From: Verrucomicrobiales bacterium
Lineage (GTDB): Bacteria; Verrucomicrobiota; Verrucomicrobiia; Verrucomicrobiales; DEV007
Assembly (NCBI GenBank): GCA_029213065.1
Contig: JARGPH010000005.1
Coordinates: 67,419 to 131,418, forward strand
Reading direction: 5' to 3'
DNA: 64,000 bases
Numbering within the stretch: the stretch's first letter is position 1; each line of letters starts with the position of its first letter. Below are positions 9,267-18,512 of the stretch, piece after piece. Below the pieces are notes generated by a model that saw only the letters and a program-made list of their open reading frames with translations, did no database searches and was not told the origin of the DNA. The position numbers and the translations under genes were made by a program.

Positions 9267-11999
9267 CTAGACCCCACGATTCGTCCCGGGGAGCGGCAGC
9301 GCGGGAGAGCGCCTCCGGGCAAAAAATTTCCGGATTTCCTCCGCCCACAGAACAAGGCTGGCAACCGCTCCGATGAGGAAGAACTCTTTCAGTGGAATCG
9401 GAGTGGTGTGGAAAATGCGGTTCATCGGCTCCGCGTAGATCACGAGGAAGTGGAGAATGTTTCCCAGGGCGAGCCCTCCGATGAGCCAGTGATTTTTAAG
9501 AATGTCGAGGGTCAGCGCGGATTTCAGTTCGCTGCGGCAGTTGAGGACATTGAACCACTGGCAAACCGCTAGAACGGTGAAGGTCTCGCAACGAGCCACT
9601 TCGTAAGCGACCCCGGTGGAGAGTCGCCACATGTAGTACCCAAAGGCGGATATCACCATTACCGGGGTCATGATCGCGACTCGGCCCAGCATCGTCCGGT
9701 CGATCAGCGGGGTGCCCTGACGAATCGGGGCGCGCTTCATTTCGTTTCCCTCACGATTTTCCATGATGAGGTTAACGGTCACGGTTCCCTCCGTGACAAT
9801 GTTGATCCACAGAATCTGCACCGCGGCAAGGGGGAGGGGATAGTCCATTAAGAGAGCGGCGAGAAGGACGAGAATTTCGGCCATCGACGTTGCGAAGAGG
9901 TAGAGAATTACCTTTTTGAGATTGCCATAGGCGAGGCGTCCTTCTTCAACCGCGTGAACAATCGTCGAAAAGTTGTCATCGGTCAGGACGATTTTGGCGG
10001 CACTCTTTGCCACTTCGGTGCCGGTGATACCCATGGCTACGCCGACGTCTGCTGCGGCGAGGGCAGGGGCATCGTTGACTCCGTCTCCGGTCATCGCGAT
10101 CACATGATTCTGCGACTGGAGCGCCTTTACAATTCTCAATTTTTGCGCCGGGTGAACTCTCGCGAAAACGGATATGCGGTCGAGTTTGGAAAGAAGTTCT
10201 TCATCGGACATTTTTTCGAGTTCACGCCCGCTCACCGCGAGATCGTCATCGCGGGCGATTCCAAGAGTGCGTGCAATCGCGCGGCCCGTAATTTTGTGAT
10301 CGCCCGTGACCATGATCGGGCGGATTCCCGCGCTTCGGCACTCCGCGACGGCTGCCTTCACTTCCTCCCGAGGGGGATCCATTTGCCCTATCAATCCCAG
10401 AAAGGTAGCGCTGTTCTCGAGCTGGGAAAAATCGCATGAACCTTCGATTTTCCCGTTCTCGATTTCTGCCACAGCGATGAGACGCAGCGCATTCTCACCG
10501 AACTCCGCTGAAACGGATTCGATTTCATTTCGAAAAGATTCACCAATCGGTTCGCGTTCGCCATTTCGCAAAACAGTCGAGCAGAGAGCGAGCACTTCTT
10601 CGGGCGCTCCTTTGATCGCGACTCGTCCGCCCGCAAGGTGACCATGCTGCGTTGCCATGAGTTTGGTGGAGGAATCAAAGGGGATTTCAGCGTGACGGGG
10701 CATCGCCTTCCGCAGCGCCGCAAGGTCGACGCCGCCTTTCATCGCGAGGGTGAGCAGGGCCGCCTCTGTGGGGTCCCCGAGGGTGCGCCAGCGCGGATCG
10801 CTTTCGTCCGGCGGAACGAGTTGGGAATCGTTGCACAGGGTCACTCCCTCAAGAAGGCGCATGAGATCGGCATCGGTGCGGTTGGGGATTTTTCTGCCGT
10901 TTTCCTCGATGGTTCCCTCGGGGGCATAGCCTGCTCCGGAAATCTCAATTCTTCGATTTCCCGGCAAGCTCAGCGAAGTGACGGTCATTTCATTTTTCGT
11001 CAAAGTGCCTGTTTTATCGCTGCAGATGATACTGGTCGATCCCAGCGTTTCGACAGCCGAGAGCCTCCTCACGATCGCACCGCGTTTGGCCATCCTGCGC
11101 ATTCCCACCGCCAGCATAATTGTCATCGCGACGGGGAGTCCTTCAGGAACCATTGAGACGAGCTGGCTGATCGCGACCATTAAAATTTCCAGAGGGGGGA
11201 GCCCCCGGGCAAAGCCCAACCCCATGACAACGACAAACAAAACACCGGCCGCGCCGAGGACATAACGGCCGAATTGTTCAATGCGCCGTTCGAGTGGGGT
11301 TTTGGGATCTTTCGCGCCGGAGGTGAGGTCTGAGATTTTTCCCACTTCCGTTTTGAGTCCGGTCGCGACCACGACGCCCCGTCCGCGTCCCGCGGCGATG
11401 TGGGTTCCCGAGTAAATCATGTTGTTCCGGTCAGCGAGGACCGTGTCTTCGGGAAGTTCCCCGAGCTGTTTGCTCACCGGCAGCGACTCGCCGGTCAGTG
11501 CCGCTTCGGCGACTTCAAGGGCTGCCACTTCGATGAGACGGGCATCGGCCCCGATCGCATCTCCGGCTGCGATCATGATGATATCGCCGGGAACGAGATC
11601 CCGGGCTTCGATGATTTCCTCAGCTCCCTCGCGTACGACTCGAACCTGTAAGTTCGAGAGTTGTCTCAGGGCCTCCATTGACCGTTCTGCGCGCCCTTCC
11701 TGAACGGTGCCGATGATCGCGTTCAGAACCACGACGACGAGGATGACGATAGAATCGTTGGTATGGCCTGCGGCAATGGCAATGATCGCCGCGACGAAAA
11801 GGATATAAATCAAGGGGCTGGCAAACTGGCCCAGTAAGACCCGCCAGAGGGATTTTCGTCCTGATTCAGGAAGAATGTTAGGGCCGTATTCGTTGAGCCG
11901 GTCGACAACTTTGTCCCTCTCGAGTCCTGTCCTCACATCGACATCGAGGCGGGAACTGATTTCCGTGATCGGGAGACGGTGCCAGTCGGCCGGCTTCAT
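9267..11999 (-). CDS. P-type cation-transporting ATPase (P2-like)
   Basis: This 910-residue ATPase has the domains in the usual order: a cation ATPase N-terminal domain (residues 5-75), TM1-2, an actuator domain with LTGES (168-172), the M4 motif PEGLP (285-289), phosphorylation motif DKTGT with Asp328, a nucleotide-binding domain, TGDH, and the hinge GDGVND followed by TM5-10. The length and M4 glutamate match P2-type pumps such as Ca2+-ATPases. In M6, where SERCA-type pumps have N-x-x-T-D, this protein reads NIVTE, so a key carboxylate is Glu instead of Asp and ion choice is uncertain. Its ATG overlaps the TGA of the upstream D-lactate dehydrogenase gene by 4 bases (ATGA), a sign of translational coupling. 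Confidence 0.92.
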   Translation of the reverse strand: MKPADWHRLPITEISSRLDVDVRTGLERDKVVDRLNEYGPNILPESGRKSLWRVLLGQFASPLIYILFVAAIIAIAAGHTNDSIVILVVVVLNAIIGTVQEGRAERSMEALRQLSNLQVRVVREGAEEIIEARDLVPGDIIMIAAGDAIGADARLIEVAALEVAEAALTGESLPVSKQLGELPEDTVLADRNNMIYSGTHIAAGRGRGVVVATGLKTEVGKISDLTSGAKDPKTPLERRIEQFGRYVLGAAGVLFVVVMGLGFARGLPPLEILMVAISQLVSMVPEGLPVAMTIMLAVGMRRMAKRGAIVRRLSAVETLGSTSIICSDKTGTLTKNEMTVTSLSLPGNRRIEISGAGYAPEGTIEENGRKIPNRTDADLMRLLEGVTLCNDSQLVPPDESDPRWRTLGDPTEAALLTLAMKGGVDLAALRKAMPRHAEIPFDSSTKLMATQHGHLAGGRVAIKGAPEEVLALCSTVLRNGEREPIGESFRNEIESVSAEFGENALRLIAVAEIENGKIEGSCDFSQLENSATFLGLIGQMDPPREEVKAAVAECRSAGIRPIMVTGDHKITGRAIARTLGIARDDDLAVSGRELEKMSDEELLSKLDRISVFARVHPAQKLRIVKALQSQNHVIAMTGDGVNDAPALAAADVGVAMGITGTEVAKSAAKIVLTDDNFSTIVHAVEEGRLAYGNLKKVILYLFATSMAEILVLLAALLMDYPLPLAAVQILWINIVTEGTVTVNLIMENREGNEMKRAPIRQGTPLIDRTMLGRVAIMTPVMVISAFGYYMWRLSTGVAYEVARCETFTVLAVCQWFNVLNCRSELKSALTLDILKNHWLIGGLALGNILHFLVIYAEPMNRIFHTTPIPLKEFFLIGAVASLVLWAEEIRKFFARRRSPALPLPGTNRGV

Positions 12000-12994
12000 A
12001 AAGTGGTTCCCTCAATGTAAGCGGTTTCGGCATCCAGATTCAGAACATTCTCGATTGTGACCCGTGCGATTTCACTGAGAGCCTCATCGGTGAGAAATGC
12101 CTGGTGAGCCGTGATGAGAACGTTGGGGAAAGTGAGCAGCCGCGCCAGTTCGTCATCGGCGAGCACGAGACCCGAAAGATCTTCGAAAAAGATTCCCTCC
12201 TCCTCTTCGTAGACGTCGAGAGCCACCCCGCCGACGTGGCCGGATTTGAGCGCTGCGATGAGTGCACTGGTGTCGATGAGTTTGCCCCGGCTTGTGTTCA
12301 CGATATAAACGCCGGGTCTCATCGTTGCGATGGTCTCCTCGTTGAGCATGTGAAGCGTTTCCGGCATGAGCGGTGCGTGCAGTGAGACAATCTCGCTTTC
12401 TTTCAACAGTGTCTCGAAGTCGACATAGCGCATGCCCTGTTCATCGGCCCAATCATTGTCGGGGTATGGATCCTGCACCAGCACCTCGGCGCCGAACCCT
12501 CGAAAAATCTGAGCGGTGAGTTGTCCGATCTTACCGGTTCCGATGACTCCAATCGTTTTGCCATGAAGGTTGAACCCGACGAGGCCGCCCAGTGAAAAAT
12601 TCTGCTCTCGAACACGGTTGTAGGATCGGTGAATTTTGCGATTGAGGGTCAGGAGGAGGCCCACGGCGTGCTCAGCGACGGAATGGGGGGAGTAGGCCGG
12701 CACTCTCACTAAAGCGATCCCCAGATCGTTCGCAGCTTCCACGTCGACGTTGTTGAAGCCGGCGCATCGCAGCGCCACCAGTTTGACGCCGGTTTCGGCC
12801 AGCACCTCGAGGCAGGCGCGATCGAGTTGATCGTTAACAAAGGCACAAACGGCTGCGGCGCCTTTCGCGAGGCGCGCTGTCTCCGGATTCAGGCGAAAGT
12901 CATGAAACTGCAATTCGACCCGGTCGGAGCCCGGCGCGGCGGACAGGTATTCGCGGTCGTAGGGCTTGGTGTCGTAAACGGCTAATTTGAGCAT
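11996..12994 (-). CDS. ldhA: D-lactate dehydrogenase (2-hydroxyacid dehydrogenase)
   Basis: A protein of 332 residues matching fermentative D-lactate dehydrogenases (E. coli LdhA type). RCAGFNNVD and VRVPAYSPHSVAEHAVGLLL lead into the NAD-binding loop IGTGKIG. The catalytic set follows: Arg in VNTSRGKLIDT, Glu in DVYEEE and His in ITAHQAFLTDEA. The enzyme reduces pyruvate to D-lactate with NADH in the cytoplasm. It is the upstream gene of a coupled pair with the P-type ATPase, which is an uncommon pairing. Length is normal and no key residue is missing. Confidence 0.92.
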   Translation of the reverse strand: MLKLAVYDTKPYDREYLSAAPGSDRVELQFHDFRLNPETARLAKGAAAVCAFVNDQLDRACLEVLAETGVKLVALRCAGFNNVDVEAANDLGIALVRVPAYSPHSVAEHAVGLLLTLNRKIHRSYNRVREQNFSLGGLVGFNLHGKTIGVIGTGKIGQLTAQIFRGFGAEVLVQDPYPDNDWADEQGMRYVDFETLLKESEIVSLHAPLMPETLHMLNEETIATMRPGVYIVNTSRGKLIDTSALIAALKSGHVGGVALDVYEEEEGIFFEDLSGLVLADDELARLLTFPNVLITAHQAFLTDEALSEIARVTIENVLNLDAETAYIEGTTL

Positions 12995-13105
12995 TTTGGT
13001 GAAGTGTTCTGATTCCCTGTTCTCGTACCTCTATCTTACGCCATTTTCCCTGGATCCGAAATTTTCAATGGAGGGGGAAGCGCTTCTGTGGTTGGCAGGA
13101 TGGTA

Positions 13106-14179
13106 TTATCCTCCCCAGGGCGTGATCGCCACTTTGAGGACCCCGTCGCTCTGGTTGGCGAAAAGCTCGTAGGCTTCTTCAATCTCGTCCAGGCTGAAGC
13201 GGTGAGTGATGAGCGGTCCGAAGTCGATACGCTCCGAAGCAATCACGTCCATGAGGCGGCGCATCCGCTCTTTGCCCCCGGGGCACAGCGAAGTGACAAT
13301 TCTCTGGTCCCCCAGGCCGGCATGAAATGCGGCGAGGGGAATCGTGATATCTCCTGAGTAAACGCCAAGGCTCGACAAGGTTCCTCCCGGCTTCAGCACG
13401 CGGAGGCAGCTCTCGAAGGTCGCCTGAGTTCCGAGCGCTTCAATCGCGACATCAACGCCCCGGCCGTTGGTCGCTTTCATGATTTCATCAACCGGGTCGC
13501 AGGTGCGGAAATCGATCACGAGGTCGGCTCCAAAGCGTTTTGCCATTTCAATACGAGCCGGCACTGTTTCCACGGCAATGATCGTCGTCGCGCCCCGAAG
13601 CCGTGCTCCCGCAGTGGCGCAAAGGCCGATCGGACCCTGGGCAAAAATGACGACGACATCACCGATCTTGATGTTTCCCGACTCGGCTCCGGCAAAGCCA
13701 GTCGACATGATGTCAGGACACATTAAGACCTGTTCGTCAGTGAGTGCATCAGGCACCGGCGCGAGGTTCGCCATCGCGTCGGGGACGAGCAGAAATTCAG
13801 CCTGTGAGCCATCGATGGTGTTGCCGAAACGCCAGCCTCCGAGAGGTTTGGTTCCGTGCGGGCTGCTCTGCCCGTCCTGAGAGTGCAAGCCTTCGAGAGA
13901 AGCATTGGAGTATCCGCTCGGGCAGATCGCGCCGGCGATGACCCGCTGTCCTTCGCGATACCCCTGCACATTTCGACCGAGCTTTTCGATGATACCGACC
14001 GGTTCGTGTCCTACTGTTAGTCTTTTTGCTACAGGATACTCGCCTTTAAGAATGTGGACATCGGTTCCGCAGATCGTCGTTGTCGTAATTCTGATTAAGG
14101 CGTCGTTAGGCCCCACTTCAGGGGTGGGCTTTTCGTCAAGAACGATCCGACCGGGTTCAATGTAGAGAGCTGCTTTCAT
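13106..14179 (-). CDS. Zinc-dependent alcohol dehydrogenase (secondary alcohol dehydrogenase type)
   Basis: This 357-residue medium-chain dehydrogenase keeps the catalytic zinc ligands Cys37 (ICGTDVHI), His58-Glu59 (GHEPVG) and Asp156 (CPDIMSTG). The loop that holds four structural-zinc cysteines in horse-liver-type enzymes lacks them here, as in the NADP-dependent secondary alcohol dehydrogenases of Clostridium and Thermoanaerobacter. The Rossmann segment (VVIFAQGPIGLCATAGARLRG, then VETVPARIEMAKRFGADLV) is intact. The likely reaction is reversible oxidation of a secondary alcohol; the true substrate is unknown. It lies 111 bases upstream of ldhA on the same strand, so a fermentative redox operon is plausible. 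Confidence 0.9.
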   Translation of the reverse strand: MKAALYIEPGRIVLDEKPTPEVGPNDALIRITTTTICGTDVHILKGEYPVAKRLTVGHEPVGIIEKLGRNVQGYREGQRVIAGAICPSGYSNASLEGLHSQDGQSSPHGTKPLGGWRFGNTIDGSQAEFLLVPDAMANLAPVPDALTDEQVLMCPDIMSTGFAGAESGNIKIGDVVVIFAQGPIGLCATAGARLRGATTIIAVETVPARIEMAKRFGADLVIDFRTCDPVDEIMKATNGRGVDVAIEALGTQATFESCLRVLKPGGTLSSLGVYSGDITIPLAAFHAGLGDQRIVTSLCPGGKERMRRLMDVIASERIDFGPLITHRFSLDEIEEAYELFANQSDGVLKVAITPWGG

Positions 14180-14387
14180 AAGTTTCGTTGCGATGGTTTC
14201 CGGGCCAATTTGAGTAACCGGGTAACGATATGTCGCAGTCTTTCAGTGTGGCTGTGCATATCCTGTCGGTTCGTCAGCAGGTGTTGAGGTCAGACTCCGG
14301 ATTCCCACTTTCGTTCAGGATCTTTGGAGGAAGCGCCCACGGAATTGCGTCGGTTCACATATTTCCATACTCTGATAATCTCCGGAG

Positions 14388-15533
14388 ATGTCTTACCGCT
14401 TTCTGTTACTTTTTGTCGCTATGACACTGTTCGCATCGGATGTTTTTGCCGGGACGATCGAGCGCATCTGGTTGACTCATGCGAGTAACAATCCATCGAA
14501 AATTGTCGTTAACTGGGAGACGGCAGATGCCGGTGATTCCGAGGTTGAATTTGGAACCACGCAAGAGCTCGGGCAGAGTGTTTCATCCGACGAAAAAGTG
14601 AACCTGCATCATCTCGAGATTCCGCTGGAGAAGCGGGATACACTGTATTTCTACCGGGTAAGGAGCGGAGAGGACGTTTCTGAAATCTCATCCTTCAAGG
14701 GGTATCCGACGAAGGACCTGCGAGTCGCCATCGTTGGTGACTGGGGTGGTTTCTTTAAGGCTGAGGATGTGACAGCAATCGTGAAGGATGACGTTCATCT
14801 GATCGTTACGGCCGGGGACAATGTCAGTAATTTATACGAGGCCGGCAAGGAGGGGACGAAGGCCTACAGTGCCTTGATCGATTCGAATCGGGATTTGTTT
14901 CGCAGCACGCCTCTCATGCCCATTTTGGGGAATCATGACAGGCAGCTCACGCCGCGGGGGGCGAAGCCACCTGCTCACTCTGTCTATGACGTCGAGGCGA
15001 CCGCTTACCGGGAGTTCTTCGCTCTGCCCGGTGACGAATGGAAATGGCATTTTGATGTTCCCGGCTTTGACCTGCGGTTCATCGCGTTGGATCTGAATCA
15101 CATCAGCGACTTCGGTTCGACCTGGCAAACCTGTCATGCCTGGCATCCAGAATCCGCGCAGTTTAAGTGGTACGCTGAAATGATGAGCAAATCTACGAGC
15201 GGATTCGTTATCACGCTGATGAATGAAAAGCAGACACAGGTGAACGGGCTTACCAAGGGCGCCTGGCACGAGCACTTTAGAAAATCCAGCGCGCTGATCA
15301 CAGGATTTGGCTACTTCGCGGACCGCGCCGAGCTGGCCGGAGGTCTTCCGTATTTCAATACGTGCTTTAAAGGCAACGGAGTTCCTTACATTGATCCTGA
15401 ATCAGAGTTTCACTCGATGGAAAGTAACTACCTTTTACTCAGTCTGACGGCGGGAGCTCCGACGATGAAGGCTGAGTTCAAGAATCTTCAAGGAAAGGTT
15501 CTCGACGCGACGGCGATCTCGAGGCGGAACTGA
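14388..15533 (+). CDS. Exported purple-acid-phosphatase-like protein with lost metal ligands
   Basis: The product has 381 residues and a signal peptide (MSYRFLLLFVAMTLFASDVF). Residues about 25-110 form a fibronectin-like N-terminal domain, as in purple acid phosphatases. The metallophosphoesterase core begins well: VGDWGG, AGDN and GNHD align with tartrate-resistant acid phosphatase. Downstream the fold continues, but the two histidine motifs are gone. Where the family has a G-H-Y-P motif this protein has LMNEK, and where it has GHDH this protein has GFGYF. A normal dinuclear metal centre therefore seems impossible. It may be a pseudo-enzyme with a binding role. It converges on the M60 peptidase gene with only 23 bases between stops. 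Confidence 0.8.
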   Translation: MSYRFLLLFVAMTLFASDVFAGTIERIWLTHASNNPSKIVVNWETADAGDSEVEFGTTQELGQSVSSDEKVNLHHLEIPLEKRDTLYFYRVRSGEDVSEISSFKGYPTKDLRVAIVGDWGGFFKAEDVTAIVKDDVHLIVTAGDNVSNLYEAGKEGTKAYSALIDSNRDLFRSTPLMPILGNHDRQLTPRGAKPPAHSVYDVEATAYREFFALPGDEWKWHFDVPGFDLRFIALDLNHISDFGSTWQTCHAWHPESAQFKWYAEMMSKSTSGFVITLMNEKQTQVNGLTKGAWHEHFRKSSALITGFGYFADRAELAGGLPYFNTCFKGNGVPYIDPESEFHSMESNYLLLSLTAGAPTMKAEFKNLQGKVLDATAISRRN

Positions 15534-15556
15534 GTCGCTGTTGGACTGACACTATC

Positions 15557-17509
15557 TTATTTTGCGCCGGGAAAGTAGTTCGCGATGATTTTGTCCAGCG
15601 CCGCGAGACCCGCTTCGCCGTGGGAGTCGTCATAGATATCGAGCCATTCGTGAAACCACCCGTGGCCGAACATTTTGTTTCTTTCCATCAGACTCCGCCC
15701 CGGCGATTCGCAGCGGGGATACATGAGGAGTGCGTGCTTTTTGAATTCATTCCGATTCTTCGGCAGAAGCGTCCGGTAGTGTTTCAGTCGTTCGTAAACC
15801 TCAGGCGATGGCTTCAGGTTGTTTTTCTCAATCGCTCTCGCGAGGGCGGATTTATCATCCGGGTAGATGCCCCAGAATTGAAAAAGCGGTCTTAAGTCTG
15901 CTCCTGCGGCGATCGAAAATCGGAGTATTCGGTTGTCCGTTGGATCATTGTTAGGATCAGAGGGGTATCCCTCTCCCTTTCGAAAATTTTCGTGATCTTC
16001 GGCGGCGAAATTCAGGAGCGGCTCCCAGCCGAACAGCTTTGCGATATCGGCATAGTGACCGTAGCCGCGGTGTTGGTATTTGACTTCGTCGCCCGGCTTG
16101 TTGGTGGTATTGCGAGGCTGCCCCTGGCGAAACGATTCCGTAATCATCCGGTCGATCGCCGCCTCCTCGATCGTAATCCTGTCACCACCGTCACGTGAGC
16201 GACTGAAGGCGGTGTCGAGATCGACACCGAAGCCCCGGTTGTGAACATAGACGTAGAGAAAATTCACGAGTGCTTCCGTTTCGCCTTTGAATTTGGTGAT
16301 TCGTTCCATGTGGCCCATTTCGTGAAACAATTCGTAACGTGCGAACTGAGGCCCTTTGAGAAACCAGTGATCTTTGTTTCCGTTTTCCTCCTTGAGAGGG
16401 TCCCAGTTGTAGTTCGACTGCGGGTAGCCCGGGAAGAATGCGCCTCCCCGCATGATCACATCGATTTGATGATACAGGACCACTTTGGATCTTACCTTCG
16501 GGCGGCCGGTGATTTCGGAGATCAGGTCCATGCACTTGTCGTAATCCGCAGTGAGTGTGTCAGGCGTTTTGAATTGAGAGATCCAGGAGGTGGGGACCTG
16601 CATCATGAATTTGTCCGATTCAAAGTCCGCCCAGGGAGCTGTTTTTCTCCGCTCTGTTTTGATCCATTCATCAAGCGTCGTTTGATGGAATGAGGTCGCT
16701 GAATAAAAAGGCGCTTCGACAATATTTCTCGCATAGATTTCGCAAATCCCGCCGTCGGCCCGGGCGGGGACCTCGAGGTAGACGCCGCCTCCGAGAGGAT
16801 TGGCGATGAGGATTCGTTCCTCCTCGATGGGGTAGGTGAGGGAGATTCGGTCGAGACGTTTGATGACCGGTTTTTTGCTCAGGTCCCAGGTGTGAGCGCC
16901 CACCCGAACGAGATAACCTTTGCCGACAAGATTGGCCGGTACTTTCAGTTCGGCGATTGTTCCGGGGGCGACATACCAGCCGGTGCAACGTCGCGCCGCG
17001 CCATCATCGGTCGTGAGTGGCGCACCATCGGGAGGAAGTTGGGAAGCGTTGACTTTGACCCGGTAGACCTTTCTAGGATCCCCGGGAGGAGCGACGTCGC
17101 CAGGAAAGAAACCGGAGCAGAGGAATGGTTTGGAATCGAGTTCCTTAAGATGTCCCGGATGACAGCCATGATCGAGAACCGCCTGCTGCAATTGGAAAAT
17201 GACATGTTCCAGTTCGAGGCCGTATTTCTCTGTTCTTGAGAATCCGCCTTTGGTCTTTTCATTTAAAAAAAGCGGGTCATTTGCTTCGTCATATTTTGAA
17301 ACGATTTCGAATGCCCGCGTCACCAACTCGTGATCCCCGGAGAGAGCGGAAGCCCCTTCGATGATTCCGCTTTCTAAACCGGTAAGCTCTTCAGAAGTGA
17401 GTTCGTTTTTCTCATCGAGATGATCCGATAATTGCCCGAGGAGGTCCTCAAAGGTGGCAGCGTGGAGTGTGCCGAGCGAAAGCAGAAGCAGAATTAGGAG
17501 AGATTTCAT
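15557..17509 (-). CDS. Exported M60-family (enhancin-like) zinc metallopeptidase
   Basis: A protein of 650 residues with a signal peptide (MKSLLILLLLSLGTLHAATF). Residues about 150-265 are a beta-sandwich with GWYVAPGTIAELKVP and LGGGVYLEVP, the N-terminal hallmark of M60-like proteins. The catalytic region follows: VVLYHQIDVIMRGGAFFPGYP, then HEMGH at 396-400 with a glutamate (410 or 412) nearby as third zinc ligand. M60 peptidases cleave mucin-type O-glycoproteins in gut bacteria and host mucins in enhancins, so a glycoprotein-degrading role fits the nearby glycan genes. The substrate is not shown by sequence. The gene is on its own transcript, divergent from the signalling cluster to its right. 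Confidence 0.88.
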   Translation of the reverse strand: MKSLLILLLLSLGTLHAATFEDLLGQLSDHLDEKNELTSEELTGLESGIIEGASALSGDHELVTRAFEIVSKYDEANDPLFLNEKTKGGFSRTEKYGLELEHVIFQLQQAVLDHGCHPGHLKELDSKPFLCSGFFPGDVAPPGDPRKVYRVKVNASQLPPDGAPLTTDDGAARRCTGWYVAPGTIAELKVPANLVGKGYLVRVGAHTWDLSKKPVIKRLDRISLTYPIEEERILIANPLGGGVYLEVPARADGGICEIYARNIVEAPFYSATSFHQTTLDEWIKTERRKTAPWADFESDKFMMQVPTSWISQFKTPDTLTADYDKCMDLISEITGRPKVRSKVVLYHQIDVIMRGGAFFPGYPQSNYNWDPLKEENGNKDHWFLKGPQFARYELFHEMGHMERITKFKGETEALVNFLYVYVHNRGFGVDLDTAFSRSRDGGDRITIEEAAIDRMITESFRQGQPRNTTNKPGDEVKYQHRGYGHYADIAKLFGWEPLLNFAAEDHENFRKGEGYPSDPNNDPTDNRILRFSIAAGADLRPLFQFWGIYPDDKSALARAIEKNNLKPSPEVYERLKHYRTLLPKNRNEFKKHALLMYPRCESPGRSLMERNKMFGHGWFHEWLDIYDDSHGEAGLAALDKIIANYFPGAK

Positions 17510-17805
17510 TGGGGGAGAGTCCTGGAGGGGGTGCAGGGGACAAATAAGCGTGAAGCGGAGCGTAAGATCTTTCCAGCAAAATCGGTGCTTTTGACTACCC
17601 GGGGATAGACGGTTCGCTGAAAATACTCCGTGCCCTCGTGAACAGGGGACTTCGAAGCGAGCTGTAAACGCGTGATCGAGTTGAGTGGGGCGGACTGATC
17701 GCGCTTACTTGACTTTTCCACGGTCTTCAAACTATGCTCGGGATTCTGCCACACCGGCATTTCAGATTCACTTGCCCTCTTCGTTCTTCCTTCCCTACGC
17801 AATAC

Positions 17806-18414
17806 ATGAACTCAACCGATCCGGACGCTGACCGTGATGCTTTGCGAGAATTTGTGCGGATTCATTCTCACGATTCCAGAAATCACTACAATGGGATTGA
17901 GATGGAATTGTTGCTTATGGAGGGAACCTTGAGCGGTGACGGTCTCGGCGGCATTGAGCAAATCAGAAAGGAGGTCAACGCGTTGGAGAACGGGCTTCGC
18001 TATCTTGAGAATCGTTTTGCTGATCCTGAACGGGAGATCGTCTCTGCCCTCGACGTGTTCAATCAGTGGAAATCAAGATACGGTGCGATCAGCGATGATT
18101 CGATCACTTGGGAATATTCTTTCAATAACGTGTCCATAAACGTGGATATGCGGATCGTGGCCGACACTCTCTGTGAGTGGTTGAGTGGCATGAAAAGGGT
18201 GTCTCCGGTCAAGGTGTTCGGTGAGTTGAAAGAGGATCAAATTTGCTTCCGGGTCGAGCTGGAGGCCGCTCCCGGCGGGGCGGATTGCAATGTTAATTCT
18301 CTGCCCCCGGGATTTATCGATTTGATCAAAAGTAACGGTGGAAGTTACCGGGAGAAGGAACCTTCCGCCGGGGACAAAACGGGCGGCGTTTGCTGTTTCC
18401 CGGTCGTTCATTGA
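17806..18414 (+). CDS. Small histidine-kinase-like protein with HDxRN motif
   Basis: This 202-residue cytoplasmic protein has residues 14-40 (REFVRIHSHDSRNHYNGIEM) that look like the dimerisation/phosphoacceptor helix of a histidine kinase, with candidate phosphorylated His22 in H-D-x-R-N. The rest (about 70-200) resembles a reduced ATPase-like domain, but no N-, G1- or G2-box is recognisable. It could be a phosphotransfer protein or a degenerate kinase. An upstream in-frame ATG at 17734 adds 24 residues that do not look like protein of this family, so the ATG at 17806 is preferred. It lies 98 bases before the RsbQ-like gene and probably belongs to the same signalling unit. Confidence 0.6.
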   Translation: MNSTDPDADRDALREFVRIHSHDSRNHYNGIEMELLLMEGTLSGDGLGGIEQIRKEVNALENGLRYLENRFADPEREIVSALDVFNQWKSRYGAISDDSITWEYSFNNVSINVDMRIVADTLCEWLSGMKRVSPVKVFGELKEDQICFRVELEAAPGGADCNVNSLPPGFIDLIKSNGGSYREKEPSAGDKTGGVCCFPVVH

Positions 18415-18512
18415 GACTGAATAAAGCGCTCGTGATGAGGAGGTTTAGTCTTCGTGATCGACTTGATTTGCAAGTATGGTAATGGTTTAGCCAAGTGATT
18501 GTAAGAGGATAG

